The notes beneath the pieces are model-generated. The model was not told the origin of the DNA. It searched no databases and saw only the letters and a list, made by a program, of their open reading frames with translations. The position numbers and the translations under genes are program-made. From Prasinococcaceae sp. CCMP 1430 (Eukaryota > Prasinodermophyta > Palmophyllophyceae > Prasinococcales > Prasinococcaceae), in contig RQSC01000806.1 in assembly GCA_013416795.1 (NCBI GenBank), positions 1 to 64,000 of the forward strand: a stretch of DNA of 64,000 nt. Direction: 5' to 3'. Shown one piece after another: positions 55,101 to 63,602 of the stretch (position 1 is its first letter; every line of letters starts with the position of its first letter).

Positions 55101-56057
55101 GTGAATCTTGTCCTTGCCGAAGATCCACACGCTCCAGCCGATGCGCAGAGCACAGCGAACATAACCATTCATCTCGAGCGTGTGCAAGAGCTGCCGGCTC
55201 TCCACTGACCAGCAGTTCACCTTGCTGTCACCCGAGGTGAAGGCCACGCGCCCCATCATCGTGATGGTGGCGACCGGACCGCGATGGGCGTTGAAGGATG
55301 TCACATTGCCGCGCGAGCGGCGATCCCACACGCGGACGTCGCCATCCTCGCCGCCGCTCCACACGTGGTGCTGCCCGACGGCGCACAGCGCGCCGACACT
55401 CTTCGAGTGGCCGGACAGGGTCACGCAGCCGCGCTGGTCGCCCGAGCTGTCCCCATCCGACGCTTGGTCGGTTGCCGCACCGTCGGAGTCCTCCCACACG
55501 CCTACGACCTTATCGGCGCCTCCAGTCCACACGAGAGTCGGGTCGGCCTTCAATCCGGCGGACGGCGGCGGGTCGAGCACGAGCAGCGCCTGGACGAGCG
55601 CGTGGTGGTGGCCGCGCGCCGCGAGCTGCTCGCCGACGTAGCTCCACTTCCGCACCTTGAAGTCGGCGCCGCCGGTGTACACGGCGTCCTTCCCCGCGCT
55701 CATGCACGTGATGCCGCCGTTGTGCGCTCGCCAGCGCTTGATGACCTCTGCGGTGTCTGCCGAGAACACGTGCAGGTCGCCGTCCGCGCACCCGACCCAC
55801 ACCTCTCGCCCGCTTACGGCGGCCATGCAGTGCGGCACAGCGGTGCACTTCCCGAATTGCGTGTGCGTGCCCTGGTCCGCGCTGAGCCTGCGCATGCTGC
55901 CCTGGCGGTCCGCGCCAAACACCCATCCGCTGCGCGTGTCATGGCACGCCGTCTTGAATGCCGAGTCTAGCGTCGCGACCTCGGCGATGCCCAGGAAGTG
56001 CCTCTGCTGCTCCGCCGCGGCGGGCGCCTCCTGGCGCTTGAAGGCCCCCACCTGCAT
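52158..56057 (-). CDS. WD40 plus long coiled-coil protein
   Basis: Intronless, 1299 residues from ATG 56057 (MQVGAFKRQEAPAAAEQQRH). Residues about 20-380 are WD40 repeats (VWVGCADGDLHVF, VYTGGADFKVRKW, VWSGGEDGDVRVWD). From about 395 to 1235 there is an almost unbroken Ala/Glu/Lys/Arg coiled coil. Inside it four consecutive 18-residue units (AKAEQERLSKEKAELEAA) are encoded by 54 bp DNA repeats. The tail (about 1240-1299) is Pro/Gln-rich. The layout suggests a scaffold on microtubules, basal bodies or membranes, but I recognise no named orthologue. The WD40 text resembles that of the 5-phosphatase at 2852-6469 (both contain RWRAH followed by a blade). It converges on STE24, 57 bp away. Confidence 0.85.
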   Translation of the reverse strand: MQVGAFKRQEAPAAAEQQRHFLGIAEVATLDSAFKTACHDTRSGWVFGADRQGSMRRLSADQGTHTQFGKCTAVPHCMAAVSGREVWVGCADGDLHVFSADTAEVIKRWRAHNGGITCMSAGKDAVYTGGADFKVRKWSYVGEQLAARGHHHALVQALLVLDPPPSAGLKADPTLVWTGGADKVVGVWEDSDGAATDQASDGDSSGDQRGCVTLSGHSKSVGALCAVGQHHVWSGGEDGDVRVWDRRSRGNVTSFNAHRGPVATITMMGRVAFTSGDSKVNCWSVESRQLLHTLEMNGYVRCALRIGWSVWIFGKDKIHIWAAESVTDGLQDELRDALERELKNAKRAQELDAALEAAERDKAALKKSADESSEAWARQLKEMEAIKDREAKEKADEAAKKQKDLEASKELQRAELEGNAKAMKEKLQKELAEAAEAARVERERLAAEAAEAASAAAAEKEEMSAGAKRDIDRLAADLQERKRAQEEAAKAAKAAQEICAREKAVLEAKLAEAEREKEAAVKNGKRLAAEKAAELDAAGKGQAELKAAKEREKAKLQAAAKAEQERLSKEKAELEAAAKAEQERLSKEKVELEAAAKAEQERLSKEKAELEAAAKAEQERLSKEKAELKAAAEAEQKRLAAEKQALEKRAKAEADRLAQERDNLAKEKGELLRAKEKEGKELQERLAAASSQGEDAAAQLAHLQKQHAAAVKEAEKERARLEKEKANADAAATAEQERLARELDVLARDKDMLAAEAEALRKGGEEGAAAAEQVRKKTEMELAAARAEAEAVRKQAASDKAAQEEKHAREAAERQAESERLQEELEEARANAAAERAAMEEALKKLEADAAAQRAEIEERAAREAVNTGKVGDLEARAKALEEERAALEEKLAAEAHRAAKLDADHRAAQAREGELAALRKQLEDALAAKQAEHDDTQAQLARLREEADAEAKQTAARAAGLSSELEGLNAQLGDATSELRAARDEAERLAAELSIAKSTIDELQAKLYALGASRHEEDLKREKLKRAKLKRLLRDEQVARAGVQGEYDTFRREAEAARASLEAERARLEGALAQARTDYELLLRERNAVADTVSHHEREIARLIEELAALRGAQARAIALEAEAHDLEEESAELARQLATVTKSLRYFKDEAAALEGEVDALRGQEAGSEVQLSSLMAERDALLKRVADLEAELSRLRALMPGLSHTLPVGDLDTIGAAAQAANKAQLEAEATAEMERRASLNAQAAHASPPGQLPEALLQPEAAHAHGQTQSPPGTPPPKPVEAWPQPRERHFITLG
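54181..54396. repeat. Four tandem 54 bp coding repeats
   Basis: Near-identical units start at 54181, 54235, 54289 and 54343, differing only at a few positions. On the minus strand each encodes an 18-residue coiled-coil unit of the WD40/coiled-coil protein. Diverged copies flank them. Confidence 0.95.
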
Positions 56058-56475
56058 GGCGACCGGCCGTGGCCGCGCCGCAGCGCCCGCCCGACTCTCC
56101 GGCTCTCCGCTACTCTCACCCACCCAGCACCTCCCCACACCCCCCGCGCCCCCCCGGACCTCACGCCGGTCGAGAGGAGGGCGTGAGAAACGCCCTCCCT
56201 TGCCGGGCGCGGCCGACCGCTGGGGGGAGGGGTAAGGGGGTGGGGGGTGGGGGGTGGGGGGGTAGGGGCGCTGCGCTCGCGCGCGCTGTGGCACTGCGCC
56301 GCAGGATTGCACGCTGTTCAAACCGCGGCAGGGCAGCGTCGATCGAGGTTACGGTTTCGCACGACATCGTCTCCCGTCAGTACCTTTGCCACTCATTTAC
56401 CATTCAAATTGAGCGCATTCCGACGACGAGGCCGGCGGTGCGAAGGCGGAGGCGTCGCTCTTTATGGTACGATTG

Positions 56476-56485
56476 TTAGGGTTAA
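56476..56485 (+). promoter_or_regulatory. Telo-box-like motif TTAGGGTTAA
   Basis: Second copy of the TTAGGGTTA word found upstream of the telobox-like Myb gene; here between the divergent WD40/coiled-coil and PTOX genes. Confidence 0.3.
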
Positions 56486-56735
56486 ATTGGTATATCAAAT
56501 CGCCTTGGTGGCCCCGCACCCCACCCCACCCCGCCCCACCCCATCCCCCGCGGCCTGGGGGATCCGCTCCTTTCTCATAAACCCTATCATGAGCCTTCGG
56601 CCGACATAACCTCAAACACGACCCAAACCACCCCGCACAAATATCGACGGCAAAAGATCTGCTGCTGCCTGGGGGCCAACACCCGCTCCGCGATCGATCC
56701 CGCGGTTCGACGCGGAAATGCGTCGGCTTCCGAAG

Positions 56736-56764
56736 ATTTGACTTTGGTTGCATATCAAAATGCA
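56736..56764. promoter_or_regulatory. Inverted pair ATTTGAC / CATATCAAAATGCA
   Basis: ATTTGACTTT is followed by CATATCAAAATGCA at 56751-56764, the inverse of TGCATTTTGATATG. It is a close relative of the dyad at 14658-14697, upstream of the PTOX gene. Confidence 0.35.
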
Positions 56765-56923
56765 TCCTTATGGCGAGGTGATAATTAACAGAAAGGTATT
56801 TCGCGAAAAGGGGAAGGGCGTCGTCCACGTGGCCGTTGGAGTTTATCGGGTCGGTGCGGGCGCGGGCGCGCGCGGCGCCACAGCGCGCGCGGCCCTCGCC
56901 GCTCCCCGCTGTCGGTGCGTGGG

Positions 56924-57229
56924 NNNNNNNNNNNNNNNNNNNNNNNNNNNNNNNNNNNNNNNNNNNNNNNNNNNNNNNNNNNNNNNNNNNNNNNNNNNNN
57001 NNNNNNNNNNNNNNNNNNNNNNNNNNNNNNNNNNNNNNNNNNNNNNNNNNNNNNNNNNNNNNNNNNNNNNNNNNNNNNNNNNNNNNNNNNNNNNNNNNNN
57101 NNNNNNNNNNNNNNNNNNNNNNNNNNNNNNNNNNNNNNNNNNNNNNNNNNNNNNNNNNNNNNNNNNNNNNNNNNNNNNNNNNNNNNNNNNNNNNNNNNNN
57201 NNNNNNNNNNNNNNNNNNNNNNNNNNNNN
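56924..57229. other. Assembly gap (306 N)
   Basis: A run of N that removes the 5' end of the PTOX gene. Confidence 1.
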
Positions 57230-58250
57230 GCCCGCGCCGCGCGCGTCGGCGGAAGCTGCGGTCGCCGAGGCGGTGGCGCCGGTGCGCGACGACCGGCGCG
57301 AGGCGCGAGGGGAGGCGGCGGCCCCCGCTGGGGCTCCCCCCGCCGGCGTCGAGGCCAGGGTGGAGGCCGTCGCCGCAAAGGTGGAGGCGGCCATCAACCA
57401 CGCCTTCGTCGAGGCGGTCGCCTGGGGCTTGGAGAGGATGTACCCGGCCGACGAGGGCTCGCAGGCCGGCGCGGACGGCGGCGTGTCGCAGCGCACGTAC
57501 GCGCGCTTCTACGTGCTCGAGACGATCGCCCGCGTACCCTACTTCTCCTTCCTCTCCGCGCTGCACCTGTGGGAGACGGTCGGCTGGTGGCGCCAGGCGG
57601 ACTACCTGAAGGTGCACTTCGCACAGACCTTCAACGAGCTGCACCACCTGCTCATCATGGAGGCGCTCGGTGGGAACGACAAGTACGTCGACCGTTTCTT
57701 CGCGCAGCACGCGGCGGTCTTCTACTACATGTACTGCCTGGTGGTCTACATGTTCAGCCCGCGCATGGCGTACAACTTTCAGGAACAGGTGGAGGAGCAC
57801 GCCTTCGCGACGTACGACAACTTCCTGAAGACGCACGGCGACGCCCTGCGCGAGCTGCCTGCGCCGTCGCCGGCGCGCGCGTACTACACGTATGGCGACT
57901 TGTACTTGTTCCACGAGTTTCAGACGGAGACCGAGGTGCCCGACTTCCGTCGTCCGCGGGTGGAGACGCTCTACGACACCTTCGTCGCGGTCAGAGACGA
58001 CGAAGCCGAGCACATGAAGACCATGGCGGCCTGCCAGACTCCCGACGGTATTCGTTCGCCGCACAGCGAAGCGATGAGAAGCTCCGCGTGCGACGTCATA
58101 CCGGACGGCGATGGCGGCAGCGAGTGCCATGACGCATTCGACAGCATCGGCACCGGATCAATGAGCAATCAGTGCCGCGGTCTGCTCGACTGCGTCATCA
58201 ACAGCCCCACGGGCAAGGTGGCCAAGCCCGGCGGCGACAGCAGCGACTGA
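57230..58250 (+). CDS. PTOX: Plastid terminal oxidase (PTOX), 5' end in assembly gap
   Basis: The frame runs from the gap edge to TGA at 58250 (about 339 codons). The N-terminal part seen is an Ala/Glu-rich linker. The di-iron oxidase core is complete: VLETIARVPYFSFLSALHLW, FNELHHLLIMEALGG, VEEHAFATYDNF and RDDEAEHMKTM supply the six Glu/His ligands. The PTOX-type YFSF and NELHH text distinguishes it from mitochondrial alternative oxidase (NERMHL). It oxidises plastoquinol with oxygen at the thylakoid, in chlororespiration and carotenoid synthesis. The C-terminal 80 residues after the core (SPHSEAMRSSACDVIPDGDG and on) are a Ser/Asp/Gly-rich tail. The transit peptide must lie in or before the gap. 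Confidence 0.93.
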
Positions 58251-58501
58251 GGTGGGCGTGTGCGCGGCCCCGCGCCATCCCGAGCCCGCATTGCAGCCAG
58301 GGGCGCGCGACCGATAGCGCAACTCTGCCGCGTTCGGGTGGCTTTGGCGACTCAGCATCCCATTGTGTGTGTACACTGTACAAAATTACTCGAGAGAGAG
58401 AGGTTCCTCGAGGGGTAAAATACATAGCGAGAAGAGAGAAAAAGAGTGAGCACGCTCTTCCTTCACAAATCAGCAGCCCCTGACCACCGCCCAGCCGCGC
58501 G

Positions 58502-60730
58502 CTATTTGGCCGCAAGCTCGCTGACGCGTGCATGCGCCTCGGCCAAAGCTGCGGGCACGCCGCGCCCCGCGCGCCGCAGCGCCTCTGCAAAACCGGCAGA
58601 GACCGCCTCCCCCCCGCCGCGCGCGGCGACGAGCGCACCGATGCGCTCTCGCACGCCATCGCTGAGCTCCTCGCGCGCAGCGACAATGCCCAGGCCGCGC
58701 AGCAGCGGCGGCGGCAAGTCGCCCCCCTCGATCATCCACAGAAAATCCAAGGCGAGCTCCTGCGTGTCCGCTGGCAGCGACACGAACGCGCCCATCACCA
58801 CCCTGCTTCCGCCACTAGGGCCGGCGTCGCCGCTTCCCTCCGTTTCGGCCGCGAGGCGGGTAGCGAAGAGCGGTGCGAGTGCCGGTCGCATCTCTGCGAG
58901 CGCCTCGGCCGCGGGCGTGTCGGAGCGTGCGCGCGCCGCACGCTCGTGGAGCGCGCGCAGCAGCACCGCGGTCGCGCGCGCGTTCTTGGCGCCAAGCTTC
59001 CATAGCATGCGCGGCGCGCCGCCCAACCACTGCGGCAGCGCGGCGGGTGCCGCAGTGGCCTCGCGTGCGGCGGCAGCCACCAGAAACTGCACGAGCGGCA
59101 GCGTGGTGGCGGCGGCAGCACCACACTTGGATTGCACCTCGGCCGCTGCGCCAACGAGCGCCGCGCGCTGCTCGCCGGGCAGCGCCCCCGATGCAACCTC
59201 CGCGCACGCTAGCGCGCGCGCGAGAGCCGCTGCGCCACCGGCGCTACGGTCACCCTTTGCCTCGCGCAGCGCTCCGACGAGGTATTCGGTGAGCGTGCTC
59301 ACCCACCGCTGCACGCAGGGCGCGCCGCCCGCCGCGGCCGACTCCGCCGCCGCTGCCGCGCACAGCATCTCGGCAGACGCGTGGTCGAGAGCGCGCAGCA
59401 GGCTGTGCACCTCGTCGGCGGCCTTCTCAGTCTTGCCGCCGCTCGCCTCAGCGCCCGCACCACCCCTCCCGCCAGCGGTTGCCCTGGCGGCCGCCTTGGC
59501 CAGAGGGAAATGTTTCGAGCAGCGCTCAGCGGCGTCGCCCAGCGCCGCCGGGTCGCCGGAACCGGCGAGCCTCGCGCAGCCCAGCGCAGCGCGCGCCACG
59601 CGCAGTGCCTGTTGGTCCGTGCGGACGCTGCCGGCGCCCGGCCCGGCCGCCGGGATGTACTCGCTGTAGAGCTTGAGCGCGGCAGGGCAGAGTGCGGCGA
59701 GCTGCGGGGGGAGCACGCTGCCGCCGCCCGCGCCCGCTCCGGCCCCGTCCGCGCCTGATGCGGTACCCGCGCGGCGCGCGCGCCTGAAGTGCGGTCCCAG
59801 CGCGTTTGCGCTTGGCACCGTGCCCCAAGTCCACGAATTTTGCGAGTCATGAGCGCTACCGCCGACAGCGCCACCGGTGGCACTTCGGCCTCTTCCGTCG
59901 ATCACGCCCGCGTCGTCACCACCTGCGCTGCTGCCGCCGCCGGCACCGGCTGCGCGCAGCAGCGCGACAGCGGCGTCGAGGAAGCCAAGGACCTCTGCGG
60001 GACGCGCCGCGGATGCAGCGCCACCGCTCTGCGAAGACGTCGTGAGGCGCTCGCCTGTCTGCTGCAGGAGCTCCGCCGCGGCGCCGTCACCCCAGCTGCC
60101 GGCCGCGGCGGTTGACGCTTCCGCCCCGCCGCTGGCGGTCGCGTCCGCTCTGCGGGCTCGCGCAGCCGTCGAAGGATACGCGCCGAGCAGCATCGCCACG
60201 ATGCCGAGGCCGTCGATGCGCACCGCTCGGCGCTGCGAGGTGGCCGCCGCGGCGGCGTGCGCGAGCATGAGGGGCACGAAAGGTGCTGCCGCATCCTCCT
60301 CGAGCGCTGGAAGCACGTGCTCCGCCAGCAGCTGCTTGAGCGCCGCGCGAACCACGTTGGCGTCGTCTGCGGCGCGCTGTGCGAGCACGGGCAGCACGCG
60401 TGCGGCATGGCGCCGCAGTGCCGTGGGGCGCGCGGCGGCGAGCTCGCCGATGCCCGCGAGTGCCGCCGCGCGCACCTTTTCGCTGTAGTGCGCGCTCTGC
60501 GCCAGCAGCTCCGCCAGCGACTGGCCCCTCTTGGTCAAGCCCTCGTCGGCGGCCGCCGCGCTCTTGTCCAGGCCGAGGTTCTGCTCGTGCAGCGAGATGG
60601 CCTTGGCGGTGAACGACGTGTCCGTCACGGAGGCAGCGGGCTTGACCTGCTTGCCGACCTTCGACTTCACACGCTTGAAGTCGACCGCCATCTTGGACTT
60701 GCCCTTGGTCTTGGCGCCCTTGCGCCCCAT
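58502..60730 (-). CDS. TEX10: TEX10/IPI1-like ribosome-biogenesis protein
   Basis: Intronless, 742 residues from ATG 60730 (MGRKGAKTKGKSKMAVDFKR). The N-terminus has the family pattern: basic start, then FKRVKSKVGKQVKPAASVTD, FTAKAISLHEQNLG, and RGQSLAELLAQSAHYSEKVR. A HEAT/ARM-type helical repeat follows (AALAGIGELAAARPTALRRH; VVRAALKQLLAEHVLPALEE). The rest is Ala-rich helical and only weakly conserved. TEX10 (yeast Ipi1) acts with PELP1/Rix1 and WDR18/Ipi3 in processing and export of the 60S pre-ribosome in the nucleus. The call rests mainly on the first 200 residues. Confidence 0.82.
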   Translation of the reverse strand: MGRKGAKTKGKSKMAVDFKRVKSKVGKQVKPAASVTDTSFTAKAISLHEQNLGLDKSAAAADEGLTKRGQSLAELLAQSAHYSEKVRAAALAGIGELAAARPTALRRHAARVLPVLAQRAADDANVVRAALKQLLAEHVLPALEEDAAAPFVPLMLAHAAAAATSQRRAVRIDGLGIVAMLLGAYPSTAARARRADATASGGAEASTAAAGSWGDGAAAELLQQTGERLTTSSQSGGAASAARPAEVLGFLDAAVALLRAAGAGGGSSAGGDDAGVIDGRGRSATGGAVGGSAHDSQNSWTWGTVPSANALGPHFRRARRAGTASGADGAGAGAGGGSVLPPQLAALCPAALKLYSEYIPAAGPGAGSVRTDQQALRVARAALGCARLAGSGDPAALGDAAERCSKHFPLAKAAARATAGGRGGAGAEASGGKTEKAADEVHSLLRALDHASAEMLCAAAAAESAAAGGAPCVQRWVSTLTEYLVGALREAKGDRSAGGAAALARALACAEVASGALPGEQRAALVGAAAEVQSKCGAAAATTLPLVQFLVAAAAREATAAPAALPQWLGGAPRMLWKLGAKNARATAVLLRALHERAARARSDTPAAEALAEMRPALAPLFATRLAAETEGSGDAGPSGGSRVVMGAFVSLPADTQELALDFLWMIEGGDLPPPLLRGLGIVAAREELSDGVRERIGALVAARGGGEAVSAGFAEALRRAGRGVPAALAEAHARVSELAAK

Positions 60731-61357
60731 GGCGGCGCCCCCGCCAGGGCCCGCTGGCCGCCGCCAAGCGAGCCACACACCCGCCCCCCCGCCCCCCCCC
60801 GCGCGCCCGCAGCGGGAGGGCGCCTACGCGCCCACGCACACACTAGCGCCCACGCGTGCGGCGCACGCGCGCGCGCGCGCCTGCAGAGTGCGCAGGGAGG
60901 ATCGGGAGGGGGGAGGCCCCGCACGTGCGCCGTGTGCCGCCGCCGCCCAGCCGCCGCCGCCGCCGCCGCCCCCCATCCGAACCTGCGACCCAAACGCATG
61001 TCGTTTGACCGAGATTTTACCCCGGTCTATGCGTGGAATTACCGGGTCATCTGAGCAGACCCGCTTTTGTACGACCGGTGCGGCGCGTAAGACCGTGTTT
61101 GGAAAGGGGTCACATTATCTGGTGTGGGGCTGTCGCAGCCACACAGTGCGCCACACTCGAGACGGGCGGCGGGGGGTGAAGGCGGGCGCTCCGCTCGGTG
61201 CATCTCCCCCTCTCCCGTGGACCGAACCCCTCCGGCGCCTCCCTCGCTTCCCTCCGCCCCGCGCGCGCCGCGCCGACAAGGCCGAGCGGTGCCGCCGCGC
61301 GAGGGGGGGGGGGGGGGGGGGGGGGGGGAGGGGGGGGGGGGGGGGGGGGGGGGGACG
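60731..61357. other. Divergent promoter region with a long G tract
   Basis: No gene is supported. A moderately lower-GC patch at 60990-61130 includes AAACGCATGTCGTTTGACC, a weak form of the recurrent element. A 52-base G tract with one A lies at 61303-61354. Confidence 0.6.
61303..61354 (+). repeat. Poly-G tract G26-A-G25
   Basis: Twenty-six G, one A, then twenty-five G. It ends three bases before the ATG at 61358. The tract could fold into stacked G-quadruplexes, and its exact length is unsafe in a draft assembly. Confidence 0.9.
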
Positions 61358-63163
61358 ATGGCGGCGGCAGGGACGGCGCCCGCGGCGCGCTCGGCGAGTG
61401 TCGCCGCGCGGGGGGGAGGGCGGTGGGGGACGTGTCGGGCGGCGAGACGCGGTGCGTGCGCGCTTGCGTGTGTGGGGCGTGCGGAGGCGGAGGCCTGCGC
61501 GTGAGCGCGGGCGAGGGCGTAGGGCATGGGGCGGGGCCGGGGGCGTTGGTATGCGCACTGACGCTCGCGTTCACTCGATTCCTAGCGCTGACCGCGCGTG
61601 GCCCTGCCCCGCGCGTGGTGCACCGCGTAGCTGCCGCCGCGAGTGCGGCGGCTGGCGCTTCCGCGTCATCGCACGCAGCATCCCTCGCGGCCATGCACGC
61701 ACGCACGGTGGACCGCCCTGCGGCGCGCCTCAATGCTGTGCTCGAGCTCGTCGGCGTGCGGGGCACGCCGGGCGCCGAGGCGCTCGCAGCGGCTGCGGCG
61801 TACCTCGCTGTGCTGCGCGCGGAGAGCGACGCGCGCGGTCCGGACGAGGAAGGCGCGCAGGTCACGGCGAACGCGCTCACGGGCTTGCTCTTCCGCGCGT
61901 TTGAGTGGTTGTGGGACGACCCGAAGAGGGGCGAGGCAGACTGGGCGCTCGCGAGAATTGCGCACGCGCAGCTCGACGTGCTGGTGCTGAGCGCCGCCGG
62001 CGATGACGATGAGGACGATGAGGGCGATGAGGACGGCAGCTTGGCGCCAGCTGCCACGGCGCGCGGTGCGGCGGCGGGTTGGAGGCGCGCTGACGAGCCA
62101 GCGCTCGCTGAGGTGGATGTGGGGTACCTTGCCGCTATCACGCCAGCTCTGACGTCTGACGGCGTGGCGGCGCTCGACCGCGCCAACGTAGCCGTGAGAA
62201 GGCGATTGGAGGAGAAGGCCGGCACGACCGACGGTGCGCGGCTGCGCGAGCCTTTGGAGGGCGCGCCGGTGCGCTCCGCTATCCCCCGCATACGCGCGCT
62301 GCTACGTGCGGTTGCGCTGCGTGTGCTGACGCTCCCGGCCGCCGCTATGCGCCATGCGTGTCTCATCCCGTGCATCCCTATCACAGCGATGGACTCGGTC
62401 GAGTGCGCGCATGCGCTCGTTGGCGCGCGAGCGACGCTGGTTGCCGCCCTCGGCTCGGGCCTGCGCAACGATTGCAGCGACGCCTCGCTCGCAATGCGAC
62501 AGCGCTTCCGCCAGGCGGAGCAGGCGCTCGAGAGGCAAGCTGCTTCCATGCTCGCTGATGCGCTCGACAACGCGCGCCTCGAAGGTGCGATCGCCGTGGC
62601 AGTCACGCCCTCGTGGCGCAGGTGGCTATGAACGCGGGCTCGCTCACAAACGTGCTCGTGTGTACGTGCTGACTCGCGCCGCGCGCGCCGTCATAGGCGC
62701 CGGGGCCGACGCGCTGAGCGCGTACAAGACGCTTCGTGGCAACGAGGGCGCGGCTGTGGTGAGCGCCGCGCGGCTGTGCGCTCGCTCTCTTGCTCTCTGC
62801 GAGTGGCAAGAGGCGCAGTGCGCGCGCGCCGAGGCCGCCCTCGACGCGACGGACCCGCGCGTGGCAGCCAGCCGCGCCGGAGTCGCGCCGGACGATCTCA
62901 GCCAGGCGGCGGCCTCCGCCGCCGCGACGGCCGCCATGGAGTCTGCTGCTGCGGCTGCGAGTGCACTGCACGCCGCCGGCGACACGTGGCACTCAGGCGC
63001 GGGCGGGGCGCTCATCGCTGAGGCGCTCGGCGTGCTCAGCGCGGAGCTCGCGCTGGACGACGAGGTGGCAACCAGCGCGGAGGCGAACCTCTTTGCGGGG
63101 GGGGCGCACGGGCAGGCGATGCGCGCGGCGGAGGCGCTGCGCTCGCTCGCGCCGCAGGCCTGA
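61358..63163 (+). CDS. Unknown helical protein, three exons
   Basis: I propose exons 61358-61451, 61631-62584 and 62697-63163; introns 61452-61630 and 62585-62696 are GT-AG and the phases agree, giving 504 residues. The first exon (MAAAGTAPAARSASVAARGG) resembles a transit peptide and is the least certain part. The middle is helical (ARLNAVLELVGVRGTPGAEA; GLLFRAFEWLWDDPKRGEAD), with a DDDEDDEGDED patch. The last exon is Ala-rich and helical (LSAYKTLRGNEGAAVVSAAR). The frame change near 62600 is explained by the second intron; a sequencing error is the alternative. The family is not recognised. Confidence 0.55.
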
Positions 63164-63602
63164 TGTGCGCCGGCGCCCAGCTGCTCACAAGGCCGCGGCG
63201 AGGGCGCACAATGTGCCAGCTCGCGCATTTAATGTCGCCCGTGGTTAATTTAAACACATAATGACGTCGTGTACGCTCACGTCGCTGCGCACTCGCAACC
63301 AGCACACACGTCGGCAGCCAATAAAACATGCAGCAAGACCAAATCCGACCTTTTCCTTTATCTGCTTTTCTTCCTATAAATGGCGTCTTGAACTCGAACT
63401 GATTTTTTTTTTAAATTTTGAAGTGCTTGGCGTTTTCACCTATTCGTGGTTTTCTTTTGCAATTTTTCGTTTTCTTTTTCTTTTTCTTTTTCTTTGCGGC
63501 GGCGGGGGCGCGCGCGCTTCCGCGCGGCTGTTGGGCGCGAGCCCGGCCGGCAGCCGCGGGACGCGCCGCGCGGCGCGCGCGGCGCGGCGCGGACGCGCCG
63601 CC
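63164..63602. other. Spacer and promoter of VPS45
   Basis: No gene is seen. It is AT-rich for this genome, with TTAATTTAAAC near 63244, a T8 run at 63402-63411 and a CTTTTT pyrimidine repeat at about 63463-63494. Confidence 0.55.

Larger units (their letters stand above)
56058..56923. other. Divergent promoter region (WD40/coiled-coil / PTOX)
   Basis: No gene is confirmed. It holds a GGGGTGGGG tract (56228-56265), a TTAGGGTTAA telo-box-like word (56476), CCCCACCCC runs (56514-56550) and a TTTGAC ... CATATCAAAATGCA pair (56736-56764). The first PTOX exon may begin in the last 100 bases before the gap. Confidence 0.5.

Noticed and set aside
52825-55104. Long plus-strand frames opposite the coiled-coil gene
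   Set aside because: The Ala/Ser-rich text is the expected antisense of Ala/Glu/Lys codons.
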